Made by a program: the position numbers and the translations under genes
Shown: positions 34,190-44,700 of the stretch, in pieces
Layout of the letters: each line of letters starts with the position of its first letter
How positions within the stretch are numbered: the stretch's first letter is position 1
From: Helichrysum umbraculigerum
Lineage: Eukaryota > Streptophyta > Magnoliopsida > Asterales > Asteraceae
NCBI GenBank assembly: GCA_949592205.1
Contig: CATIUR010000002.1
Location: 6,796,501 to 6,860,500 of the forward strand
DNA: 64,000 nucleotides
Direction of reading: 5' to 3'
Notes under the pieces: generated by a model
What the model saw: the letters and a program-made list of their open reading frames with translations, nothing else
Databases searched by the model: none
What the model was told of the DNA's origin: nothing

Positions 34190-35699
34190 TGATGAACGCC
34201 AAAATGTGCTATTTTATAGTATTAATTACCCCTTTATTTAGTAGATTTCTTATGCATTTTAATTGAATTCGATACTTAATTCGTTCATATTTGCATTTAG
34301 GATTTGTTTGGAGCTTGAATCGGAAAATAAGCGGAAATCGAGTGAATATCGAAGAAAAGATACTAAAAGAGTGGAGGTTGAAGAATGGAGGTCGATTGGC
34401 TGAGAAGGTGGAATTTTCAATCCATACGGCGTATGGAATTCCATACGGCGTATGGAATTCCATACGGCGTATGGATCGAGTGAGCCGGGCCGCCAGTCCA
34501 CGCGGGTCTGATCTATGGGCTTTTCAATCCATACGGCGTATGGATGTCCATACGGCGTATGGATTGATTCGGCAGAAACCCTAAATACTTCATTTTGCTC
34601 TCATTTTGAGCCACTACTTCACAATTTTCCTCTCCAGTCGATTTCTCTCTGCCCAAACCTTAATTACAGAGCTTTTGAAGAAGAAAAGAACAAGAAGATT
34701 CAAGTGTTTTCATTCATTCATTCATTATTTCGGTTCGAATACTCTTTTTCTTTTCATTCGATTATGAATTGTGATATGATATTGGTTCTGATTTTCTGTA
34801 AGAGAATGATTGGCTAGTTCTATTATGTGTTTGCTTAGATGAGAATACTTAATTGATGGATTGATTGTTAGAATTGCGAACGTATTGGATTTTATTCAAT
34901 GTTTATGTGTTTATTCGTTGATCCTTGTTTAATTGATGATTATTACTGATTACCTATTGTGGTTTCATAATTAGTTGAGATTGATTTCCTTTTGGTTATG
35001 AAATTATTGATAGTTATTGATTTTAATTGATAATTATTGCCGAATATATTAAGTTTGACGGATTAGGGTTAATAATTAGTAATGATTGTTTATGAACAAG
35101 ATAACTTTAATTGGTTATAGACTGTGTTGATTCAAGTCAAAAGAATAAATCACATAAACGGTGTTGAATTAATTTAGAATACAATTTTGTGGACAACGTT
35201 AAATTGAACTGTTAATGTGTTGAAAACAACCTTGTGTCTTTCTTAGTTGTATTAAATTCAATCTATCTTGTAAGGAGGGTTGATATAATTGAAAGGGCAC
35301 GATAGAATCCATAAATGAGCAATTGAACAAAATGATTTCCTGATTTTAAGGAAGGTAGTCTAAGCAAACGCATACTTTTTATTATTTGAATTTATTAATC
35401 TTTTAATCTTGTTCTTTCATTATTTGTTAATTTTATTATTAAGTTTTATTTTATAATTTATATTTCATAATTGTTTATCAATTGTTCGACCGGAACTCAA
35501 ACGTTTCCCCTAATCTTTATTGCTTTATTTATTTGTAACATTTTCCAATTCACTCATTTTGATATCCGTTCCCTGTGTTCGACTCGGACTTATCAAGCTA
35601 TACTATATACGACCAGGTATTCTTGCCTGAGTTGTGTATAGTCAGTAGGATATTTCCATTTATAAATAATTAAACTTTGACTCTGTTTACACAGCATCA
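34190..35699 (+). repeat. E1 3' LTR
   Basis: A 1,510-bp LTR, TG...CA, followed by the target duplication GTTAC (35700-35704). It is longer than the 5' LTR mainly because it has two extra 19-bp palindrome units. Confidence 0.93.
34422..34562. promoter_or_regulatory. Palindromic motif array in E1 3' LTR (5 copies)
   Basis: CCATACGGCGTATGG at 34422, 34441, 34460, 34529 and 34548. Within each cluster the spacing is exactly 19 bp. The 5' LTR has only the equivalents of the third, fourth and fifth copies. Confidence 0.8.
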
Positions 35700-35704
35700 G
35701 TTAC

Positions 35705-36050
35705 ACATCCCAGTTTATACTTGGTATATATGTTGATAGAATGTGTGCTAAAAGGTAAAAAGGATTCAGGCATCAAAGAGAAAAATTGCCTCATATGGAA
35801 CAAATTATTTTCAATGAATATTTCTGACTCTCTTACAAACTTTATTTCACAACACCCATCCCAACATTAATATGCTTGCTGAAATGATATACATAGACAA
35901 CTAAAAAAAATGTTTGTGAAGTTGCTTAAACTTAGATTTCGAACTAAAACACCTTATTAACTTTATTAAAAAATTATGATACTCCCTGTAAGTGATCATA
36001 TCATATGTGCATAACGATTCATAAGTTCATAACAATTCATATATACACTA
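35705..36050. other. Intergenic flank of E1
   Basis: Right-hand continuation of the host sequence interrupted by E1. AT-rich, no gene recognised. Confidence 0.4.
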
Positions 36051-36741
36051 TGTTGCACGGAAACGGATACGGCATCGGGAAGGATACGGAACGGATACGG
36101 GAAACGGCAAAACTCAAAATTTCAAGATACGGATACGGCAAAGATAAAATATAAAAAATATAGTTTAGGATTGTTTTTAAACCAAATTCATACTAAATTT
36201 TGAAATTATATGTAAATTTAGGTGAGAATCTTATATATTCCAAAGATAATGGGACTAAAATATAAATTCATTTAACCTTATCCTAACAACTCACCTTTTA
36301 TCTCATATATATTTTTCCTTATTTTCAGAGATAAAACTCACTTTTTGTTGACTCCCTTGTTTCGAGATTTTTTTAATCAGATTCAGATCTTCATCTCACC
36401 ATTCTTCTTCCTAAATTCTTCTCACTTCTAAAAGATGCTTTACATCATGTTTCTATATCACATAACTTCAACAGAATTCAAGACAACGACATGGCTGCCA
36501 CCACCAATTTCTCAGCTACTAACTAAACCGTCACCACTGTGGCCGGCGGTAACGCATCATCCGGCGAAGAAAGTAAAAAGCGCCGCCTCCATCTCGCCTC
36601 CACTCAGCCAAAACTGGAAGGAAACTTCTCGGAAACTTACTTGGAAACGTTTCTGTGGCTTGGAAACGTTTCAGTGCCGTTTCCTAGCCGTAGCCGTTTC
36701 TGAAACGGGAACGGCACGCTTCCAGCCGTTTCTATGCATCA
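36051..36741. mobile_element. TIR-type element with ACGG subterminal repeats and a possible captured exon
   Basis: The left end (TGTTGCACGGAAACGGATACGG) and the inverted right end (TGATGCATAGAAACGG) are similar. Both ends carry many GAAACGG/ATACGG or inverted CCGTTTC motifs. ATATAC flanks both sides (36041-36046 and 36745-36750), but no clean 8- or 9-bp target duplication was found. Inside, from ATG 36491, lies exon-like sequence (M-A-A-T-T, then a TAA at 36524, then Ser/Gly-rich and K-K-R-R residues), preceded by pyrimidine-rich 5'-UTR-like sequence. This suggests a host gene fragment picked up by a hAT- or Mutator-like non-autonomous element. No transposase is present. Confidence 0.5.
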
Positions 36742-37509
36742 GAGATATACAAATAAGTTAAAGGTAAAAGCTAGCAAGAATATGATTATCAAATCTATTG
36801 AGGTGAATCCATAAATCAAGAAGCATATATCTTTGATTTCACATATTTTCTTAGCTTTAAGGATCCATACAGGGAAATAATAAGGTTAAGTGCACCATTG
36901 TAATCTCCTACAAGAAGCTACATATGTATCTATTCTTAAAAGTGTTGGATTTGGTACAAATAAAAAGTCTTATAACACTAAAAAAAATCTTTATATATAC
37001 ACATAATAATATATATAGATATATATACATACCCCATAGCAGCTTCGTTTTTCTTTTGTGCCTATCTCAATTTCTGCTTTATCTCAACGAATCCACCCAC
37101 TTCGTCCATAAAATCTTCATAAGTCAAATGAATCATATAACCTTAAAGGAATTAAAGACAACTCTTACGGAAGTAATGACTGATTTTGATCAATTAATCA
37201 GCAATCGGGATTGAAAAGAGGTGAAGGTGAAGCTAAGTGAAATAGGGAAAAATAATTACTGTATAAATTAGGGCTTTTTAGTGGAGATGGAGGATGTTTG
37301 TAGAAGACAAATGGGGTGATGTGTTAAAAATTTAAGAGGATACGTGTCATTAGTTTATGATCTTAGAAAGGCACTAAATATTTGTTAGAAGACAGGTGGA
37401 GAGTTTAGAATTATAAAGAGGTATGTCCAATTATAATTACTGTATAAATGGGGTGATGTGTCCAATTATAAAGAGGTATGTGTTGTTCTTATTAAAAACT
37501 TAATGATAT
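36742..37509. other. Intergenic, AT-rich
   Basis: No gene is recognised. Short local direct repeats occur (AATTATAAAGAGGTATGT near 37410 and 37465; GGGGTGATGTGT near 37313 and 37449). Confidence 0.4.
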
Positions 37510-37566
37510 CTATATGTATGTATATTTCTTCATATGTTACTTAACATGATTATGTTATATGGGTTA
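37510..37566. repeat. Dispersed repeat, second copy (cf. 8835-8891)
   Basis: A 57-bp segment nearly identical to 8835-8891, ending exactly where E3 begins. It shows the unoccupied form of the E3 target: the copy at 8835 continues with TTTATATAAC after GGGTTA. Confidence 0.7.
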
Positions 37567-37929
37567 TGTAACATCCTCGAAATGGGCCTAGCTGAAATAC
37601 GATATTTTTCCTAATTTAATTACCTATTTAAATTGTATTTATAAATTCTTGGCATTAATTGGATAATTGAAATTAATAGGTCAATTGGTCAACTGACTTA
37701 TTGTGCTAATTGAAATATTTCTTGTTTTAAATAGACAGAGTTAACGGTAAAATAAAAGTATTTTAGTTAACGGGTATTTTTGGGTTCCATGCAATAGAAT
37801 TAGAACGGGTATAATATTAACCACAATTAAGCTGAGTCATAAGTGTAAGTCGACACCTGTTTCTTCCTTGTGACAGAACACTCTTTTTGTCCCCTGACCC
37901 CATTTTCTTCATCTCAAGAACTCTCACTC
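37567..37929 (+). repeat. E3 5' LTR, first part
   Basis: The start of the LTR (TGTAACATCCTCG) up to the E4 target duplication CACTC (37925-37929). Confidence 0.75.
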
Positions 37930-39009
37930 TGTAACACCCAGTTTTCGGGTCTAGAATTTAAAGGGTATTTTTACCAAGTTTTAAAACTATTGTTTTAAAA
38001 GAAATAGAAAATGGTTGTATTTAGTAAAATAAAAATATTTGTTTTGTAAACGGGTATATAATTCCAAGCAATAAAAGTAGAAGAGGGATAAAATTATATC
38101 CGTAGGTTAATGATTAGGGCGATTGATTGATTATCTCACAATTATATTTTCCCACCCGTAGTTGAAAAGTAATAACACCTCCCTGATCATTCTTGTTTTC
38201 TTAATTCTTTTCTCTCCAACTCTCTCACAAAACTCTCTCAAATCTATATCTAGAAATCAAAGGAGAAAATGTTTAGTAATCAAATTGGAGCTTGATTCTT
38301 GGCTTAATTAATTAACATCACCATCTCCATAAATTCTTGTAAGAGTAAGTATTCATATTTAGTTGATGAGCATATTTGATTGAAATTGATAATTGATGGT
38401 TACATGTTAATAGCTACTGATTTCATGGTGTTGATAAACTAGTTATTGGTGTTCATCAAGATTAATTGGGTAAAAGTGGTTTAAATGTTTTAGATAGAAA
38501 TTTGATAGATTTTGATATATATGGAAGTATTAAGTTTGTTATAATATACCTGTATGAAGTTAATGGATATCATAAATATATTAGATGTGTTAACAATCTG
38601 GGTTTGATATTTATAAGCTAGAACTTCGTGTATTGGGTTTTGGTTATAGGGGAAGAAATAGGTATTTGGGTCCAGTTGTTTAATCGGACTCTATTTGGGA
38701 CTTTTGGGTCCGGTTGTTTAAGTGTTTAGTCTGAATGACCGGACTCTATGTATGTAATTTTGATTGCAGTTGTTACTTGACCGGACTCGTGTTTAGTCTG
38801 AATGACCGGACTCTATGTATGTAATTTTGGTTGTAGTTGTTACTTGACCGGACTCTATGTAACTTTAAGGTCCAGTTGTTTGTTAAATCACCGGACTCTA
38901 TGTAAATGGACTCTATGCAAGCGAGACTTTATATACTGGACTCTATTATCATTTTAGTCAGACTATTATTAATTATAGTGTTCTAGTTGTTTAAATTAGA
39001 ATTTGACTT
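37930..39009 (+). repeat. E4 left LTR, first part
   Basis: Matches 52946-54025 of the right LTR. Contains a run of ACCGGACTCTATG units (about 38640-38960). Ends at the E5 target GACTT (39005-39009). Confidence 0.92.
38640..38960. repeat. ACCGGACTCTATG repeat cluster in E4 LTR
   Basis: CCGGACT recurs at 38749, 38781, 38805, 38848 and 38891, alternating with TCCGGTTGTT/TCCAGTTGTT half-units in the other orientation. The right LTR carries the same cluster at about 53680-53965. Confidence 0.8.
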
Positions 39010-39506
39010 TGATGTGACGCAAAAAGTCATGTTTTCAAAACCATTATTCCACACTTTTTGGGCACATCTTTAGTGAAAACATTCCAAAACAATCATTATT
39101 TACCAAAATTCACTAAAGTGCTCAGAAAATAGACGTTGCTACAAAAATCAGTAAAAACATCCGAATAACGAACAAAACGGAGCAAATAAACAGCAACCAA
39201 CTCTCGCACCCTCATTTATCCTATTATAAACATATTCTAACCTCATGATATGATGTAATAGGTAAAATCGAGACGAGAAAATCAAGAATCATGCAAATCG
39301 GACGAAGGACGAAAAAGACTGGATGGTTACAAACTCCTATAAAGTGATTTCGGCTATGCTAAAGTTGTACACATCCAATTTCAGTGAGATTGGCACCATT
39401 AGAAGCGTAACGGAATTACGAAGACACAGGCGAAAGAATCAGGTCAAACGGACGCATAACGAAGGAGATACGGACGTTTTAAGCAACGAACGAAATCAGA
39501 CGGAGG

Positions 39507-39579
39507 CCGTATACGGCCCTTCATAGACCGTATACGGCCCTTTATACACTGTATACGGCCCTATGAAGGCCGTATACGG
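39507..39579. promoter_or_regulatory. CCGTATACGG palindrome array, E5 5' LTR
   Basis: Four units at 39507, 39528, 39549 and 39570, each exactly 21 bp apart. The third is mutated (CTGTATACGG). The array lies about 90-160 bp upstream of the TATA box, where enhancer sites would be expected. Confidence 0.8.
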
Positions 39580-39668
39580 CCCTATGACCCCCATATGCTG
39601 CTCGTTTGTGCTTCGTTTGCTTGTACGTGCGTGCTTCGCGAGTTGTTCGGCTGATTTCAAGCTTTGCC

Positions 39669-39676
39669 TATAAATA
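39669..39676 (+). promoter_or_regulatory. TATA box of E5 5' LTR
   Basis: TATAAATA in the context CCTATAAATAGGAGG, downstream of the palindrome array and upstream of a CT-rich stretch. The same box lies at 49013-49020 in the 3' LTR. Confidence 0.75.
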
Positions 39677-40457
39677 GGAGGCCACTCCTCCATCATTCTA
39701 CACACTTCACCATTCCATTCATTTCTCCATTTCCACTTTCTCTCTCACACACTCTCTCTCTCTCTAAAACTCTCTTTCTTTCTTTCTCTCTCTAGAAATT
39801 AGGGTTAGGTCCAGTTAGTTCTCAGTTAATATTTAACTGAAACTAAAGGAGGGACTACTTTTGTAATAGCGTAGGGAATAGTTCAGGGGCTTTTATTGTA
39901 ATATTGTCAAGGATATTGCGGAAGTTCTGCTTGTACTCTCTCTCTAAACGCTTATTCAATCTACGCTTTATTAACGGTTACTTCTTTCCTTATCTGTTAT
40001 AATGATAATTAATATTGTTATTATGCTAGATTTAGGATCTGTTATTATGCGTAGTGAGTAGTTTCCTTGTGTGTTTGTTATGATGTAGTTAGTTTATATA
40101 TGTGTGGGGTGATGCTGCTTTAAACATATAATTGGATAACATTATGAAATAACGGAGGTAACGTTATACGGCTTTCATTTGTATAGCGCCGGAATCATCA
40201 CTTATGTGTGTAGTACGGAACGTGGAAGCTATGAAAGTCGTGGGCACAATCCGTTGTGGAAATAATGTTTCCAGTTATATTATATAAATGAAAACCGGTG
40301 ATCTATTAATCTTGTATTTATGAATTTCTAAACCAAATCGCCTTTCCTCCAATTAAACGTGGTGAGAACCTTTATGACAAGGAGTCGCGAACCTTGATCA
40401 AACGGTCACTACCTATCTATGTCCTCTGAAACTGTAAACATGGTCTGAATTGCGTAG

Positions 40458-40895
40458 CTGTGGAAATACTGTTTAAAACCTTTCGTATAGTACACCGTGA
40501 ATCAATCAGGGATTTATTGGGAAATAGTGAGGGCTGGTTTATATCATAGATGGTTGGGCTTTAATACAAACTTAGTTTAAACTAGTCTAGAGTGACCATA
40601 AAGTATGTGACCCCGGAAAGACCACGATAAAACGGCACTGTACTTCGTGTAACGTTGGAAACACCTTTTGTGAAGTACAAATACATGGAGCTAAGGAAAT
40701 GTCGGTGGTTGAAGACTGTGTCACATCCTGGTTTGACTTCAAAGCTGTGGAAATGTTTGATCGCACTGTACACCGTTAGTACACCTAAAGATCAGGAACA
40801 CTGTGGAAATGCTTAGATGCACTGTACACCGTTAGTACATCTTGGGTCTGGAAAACTGTGGAAATGCATAATCACATGGTACACCGTAATGAAAG
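40458..40895 (+). repeat. Repeated leader motif (CTGTGGAAAT...GTACACCG), E5 5' LTR
   Basis: At least four units beginning CTGTGGAAAT (about 40458, 40745, 40801 and 40856), each followed 20-35 nt later by (T)GTACACCG. They lie downstream of the TATA box, hence in the presumed transcribed leader. The 3' LTR repeats them at about 49791-50225. Confidence 0.75.
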
Positions 40896-41612
40896 CTCTA
40901 GACTAAAATATAACCATTAATATAAAGTTAATAGTCACCAAAACCAAGTCTTAATCTTAAATGCCTTGTTTGACTTTGTTGTCCTCATAGTGTTAAGAAA
41001 GGTTGGAACCTTAGTGGGTATGTTACTCTATCTCATGCACCCAGGAACTAACATTCCAAGAAGGGTCGTTACTCCATCACTGGATAACGTTGAAGAGTTG
41101 AGTATCCTCCTCCGATCAGACTCAATTTGGCCTAGTATTCAGTGACATATTGATTGGTTTCCCCAATCAGTAGGGTACTAGTGTTTACACTACGAACAAT
41201 TAAGCTCAGATAAGACACAAACCTTCAAAAGACGTTTTCATATCAAAACCCTAGCATCACCCCCGCATAAGCTAACGAAGTCATAACAGACACATATCCT
41301 CCATACTAATTTCATCCCTATTTCTATTTTCCATTTATTTACTTTTTTATTTAAATTGCTTTAAATTACGGACCTAAGTAACAAAAACACACTCAAACTC
41401 TTTTTTAAAAGTCCCATCACTAAATTAAACAACTTGTCTTGATACTCTCGTTTCACAATACGATTAGCTTTAAGAACGACCCTAGGTCATACTGCTGCTA
41501 TACAGCCGTAGTAAAACTTAGGTCCCCAACTCTTATAAATTTAAAACTCCACTGCCGTGTCCTCCTTCCGTTGCGTTGACGACCGTGACTGATCGGGCTC
41601 ACGACAAGTTTT

Positions 41613-41630
41613 TGGCGCCGCTGCCGGGGA
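41613..41630 (+). other. E5 primer-binding site (tRNA-Asp)
   Basis: TGGCGCCGCTGCCGGGGA, identical to the E1 primer site, 6 nt after the LTR. Confidence 0.92.
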
Positions 41631-41708
41631 GTTAATCGTAAGACTCTGAAGCATCCAGACGAGTTTTCTATTTAGTGATACTTCTTTCCCATTCTTATTT
41701 TCTTTTCC

Positions 41709-44700
41709 TTGTTCCAACCGACAATATCTTCCCATATCCCACAACGATATTCGACCAGATCATCCGGATCTGAATCTCTCATTTTCGTACCCGATCCTGA
41801 GTCGATTATTCGTACCATCCGCAAAGAAAGACGTTCCCGTTTTCCACAAATGGCCGCTCGTGTTACTCTCGCCGACAACACCAAACCATCCATCGAAGGA
41901 CGAGGAGGACCGATCAGCTATCCAGTGATTGACGGAGCTTCTTTTGAGCTTAAACACCACATCGTACAACTCATAAAAGACAACTGCCAATTCCACGGTC
42001 TACCCCGTGATGATCCCAACGCTCATATCGACAAATTCATTCAGGTTTCAAACTCCTATAAGCAGAATGGGGTTGAGCAGGATATCATCCGCTTATACTT
42101 GTTCCCCTATTCTCTCGCTTTACATGCTTCTACCTGGTTTGAGGGACTTGAGACCGGCTCAATCACCTCATGGACCGACATGGGTAATAAGTTTCTCGCT
42201 AGATACTTTCCCCCGTCCAAACAAACTCAGGCAAAGAATGACATCGCAAACTTCCAACAAGCCCACGATGAATCTATCTACTCAGCATGGGAGCGATTCA
42301 AGAGTTTACTGAGGAAATGTCCAAACCACCAAATGACGAAGACTGACAAGGTGTGCACCTTCTACCGAGGTCTTGATCCTAACCATCGCATCAATCTTGA
42401 CGCAGCAGCTCAAGGAAACTTCTTGAAACTTACTGATGATGAAGCATGGAGCTTGATTGAGGATATGACGATGCATCACCACGATTGGAAGTCTGATGAG
42501 CACTCCTCATCTTTACCCATCTCCGCAAATAACACCCGCCAAACTGAAGCCATTAAGTCTCTGAGCGATCAAATTGAGACTCTGACAAAACAAATAGCAG
42601 ATCTGAAGAAACAACCACAGCAGATCCACCAAGTTCAGGCTTGCCAGAACTGTACCAACCATCCCGCTGAAGAATACGAGGTTGAGTACGAAGATCCTAC
42701 TGACGGTTCAGTCTACTATGCCCAGTTTCCTGTCAGACCTCAAAATCCGCCCGGTTTCGCTAGAACTTCACCACCACGAACTCGAGGAAACCAATATCCT
42801 CCACGGAACAACCAACCCCCTTTCCAGCCCAGGTTTCAGCCACGATATCCGACGTACCCCTAACAACCACAACTTTCATACAATCAACCACTTCCATTAA
42901 CCACCACTGAGGATACCCAGCCTGCTGAGCCTGCAAAGACCATCATTCCAGTCACGAGTACTGATGACAACCTCAACAAATTCATCCAACGTCAGACCGC
43001 TTTCAACCAAAAGACTACGGCTCGACAAGACCAAACTGATCTATTCCTTCGAAATCAACTCTCGGTCCTAAAAAGCCTTGAGAACCAGATCGGTCAGTTA
43101 GCCCAACGTCTCGATACCCGACCGCAAGGGACCTTACCAAGCAATACTATTCAGAACCCCCATGTCGAGGAAGCCAAGACCTTAAACTCTGATAAACCAA
43201 CTCCTTCTATGACTACTTCTCCAAGGGAACATTCTCCTGTCCCGCCGACAGTTGAGACCAAATCAATGCCTACGCCGAATCGTGAAGTTGAGATTCCTTT
43301 CCCCAACCGCCTGCACAAGAAGTACAATGCCAAGTCATTCAAACTTGATGGAAAATTCTTAGACACCGTGTCTAGAATCCCTTCTAGTACGAAGTACATC
43401 CGACGAATGCTGGCAACTAAGGACAAGATTCCTTCCACTCCTAAAGTCTCCCTGAACGCCGAGTGTTCAGCCGTCATCCAGAATGCCTTACCGGAAAAGC
43501 TAGGAGACACGGGACGATTCACCTTACCCTGTTCCATCTATCACTCAGGCACAATACGCTCCTTGGCCGATCTTGGAGCTAGTATCAATCTGATGCCTTA
43601 CTCGCTCTACTCCAGATTAGAATTAGGACCTCTCCAGCCCACTAAAATGAGCGTCCAGCTTGCCGATCAATCAGTCCGATACCCGAAAGGCATTGCTGAG
43701 AATGTCATGGTAAAAGTTGACAGGTTCTATTTCCCTACTGACTTGGTAGTGATGGATATACAGGAAGACATTAACATACCCATTATCCTAGGTAGGCCAT
43801 TCATGAATACTGCACGTGCTGTTATTGACGTATATTCTCAGGTTATCAGTCTGCGAGCACATGGACAGACAATATCATACAAAATTGATCAGAACGACTG
43901 TTCAATAATGGAGCATGCAGAGATATACGCAATATCCATGGGCAGAATTACTTCGGATGATGACACTTCTGATTCAGAGCCAGAACCATACAGGCCATAC
44001 GAGCATACTTGTCTTATCTCAGCTACTGAAGAGTCAGAATCAGAAGACGAGGAAATGGAGGAATCTGAACCAGAAGAAGAAATAGAGGAGAAGGAAGATT
44101 CAGAGCAGGATGAAGAAGAAGAGGAACAACCTGAAACAGAACCGGAGGAAGAAGAGATGGAAGAAACGGAACCAGAAGAAATGGAAGAATCCGAGGAAGA
44201 ACAGGAAGAATCAGAGCCCGAGGAAGTATATCAGTCCACACCACCTCATCAATACCTTCCTGACTCATATTTACCAACAGCAGAGATTATGCAGATCGAG
44301 AACCTCGAGAACTTCATCCCTCTGTCACAAGATGAATCAGATGAAGACACACCGACTGATTACTCTCACGATGCAGAATTTGGTCTCACCATGGAGAAAC
44401 TCATTGCATCAGCTATTGATCCCACCAAACCTCTCGTGTCTCCTCGACTTGACGCTCTGCTGAATATTGAGAAGACTATAGCTTTATCCACACAGCACCC
44501 GGAGCTTCGAGACAAACTCTTGAGAAAGATTGCATCATATAAAGCATCCCGACTTCCCCAAAGGATTCAAACCTTTGATGCATCTGCACCTCGAAGTAAG
44601 TTCGAGAAGGGAAGTACATCCGGATCTAGCCGTAATTCTGATTCTCAGGAGGAAAAAGACATCGAGATGGATTCCTCTCAGCCGATATCTCATATTACTG

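Larger units (their letters stand above)
9617..35699 (+). mobile_element. E1: Athila-like Ty3/gypsy LTR retrotransposon (degenerate, with nested insertion)
   Basis: The element spans two LTRs (9617-11098 and 34190-35699) that begin TGATGAACGCC and end ACAGCATCA, flanked by the target duplication GTTAC. The primer-binding site matches the 3' end of tRNA-Asp, as is usual for Athila/Tat elements. Gag and Pol share one frame. A polypurine tract precedes the 3' LTR. No envelope-like ORF is seen. The element has grown to 26 kb by insertion of E2 into gag and by a 7.37-kb tandem duplication. By eye the LTRs differ at roughly sixteen substitutions or small indels plus a 38-bp repeat difference, so insertion is fairly recent. 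It is now inactive through stop codons. Confidence 0.92.
39010..41606 (+). repeat. E5 5' LTR
   Basis: A 2,597-bp LTR with a palindrome array (39507-39579), a TATA box (TATAAATA, 39669-39676), a pyrimidine-rich initiation-like region (39738-39800) and a repeated leader motif (40458-40895). Confidence 0.93.

Noticed and set aside
36435..36761. 108-aa ORF as an independent gene
   Set aside because: Lies wholly between the ends of a TIR element and runs into the subterminal repeats; the more gene-like frame starts at 36491 and has a stop at 36524.
39507..39579. Palindrome arrays considered as a CRISPR array
   Set aside because: Repeats of 10 bp with ~11-bp similar spacers inside a plant LTR; no cas genes and the wrong kind of genome.
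41613..41630. Possible tRNA gene fragment
   Set aside because: Only the 18 nt complementary to the tRNA-Asp 3' end are present, at the expected primer-binding position after an LTR.
44023..44277. Minus-strand Leu/Pro-rich ORF
   Set aside because: Shadow of the Glu-rich coding segment of E5.
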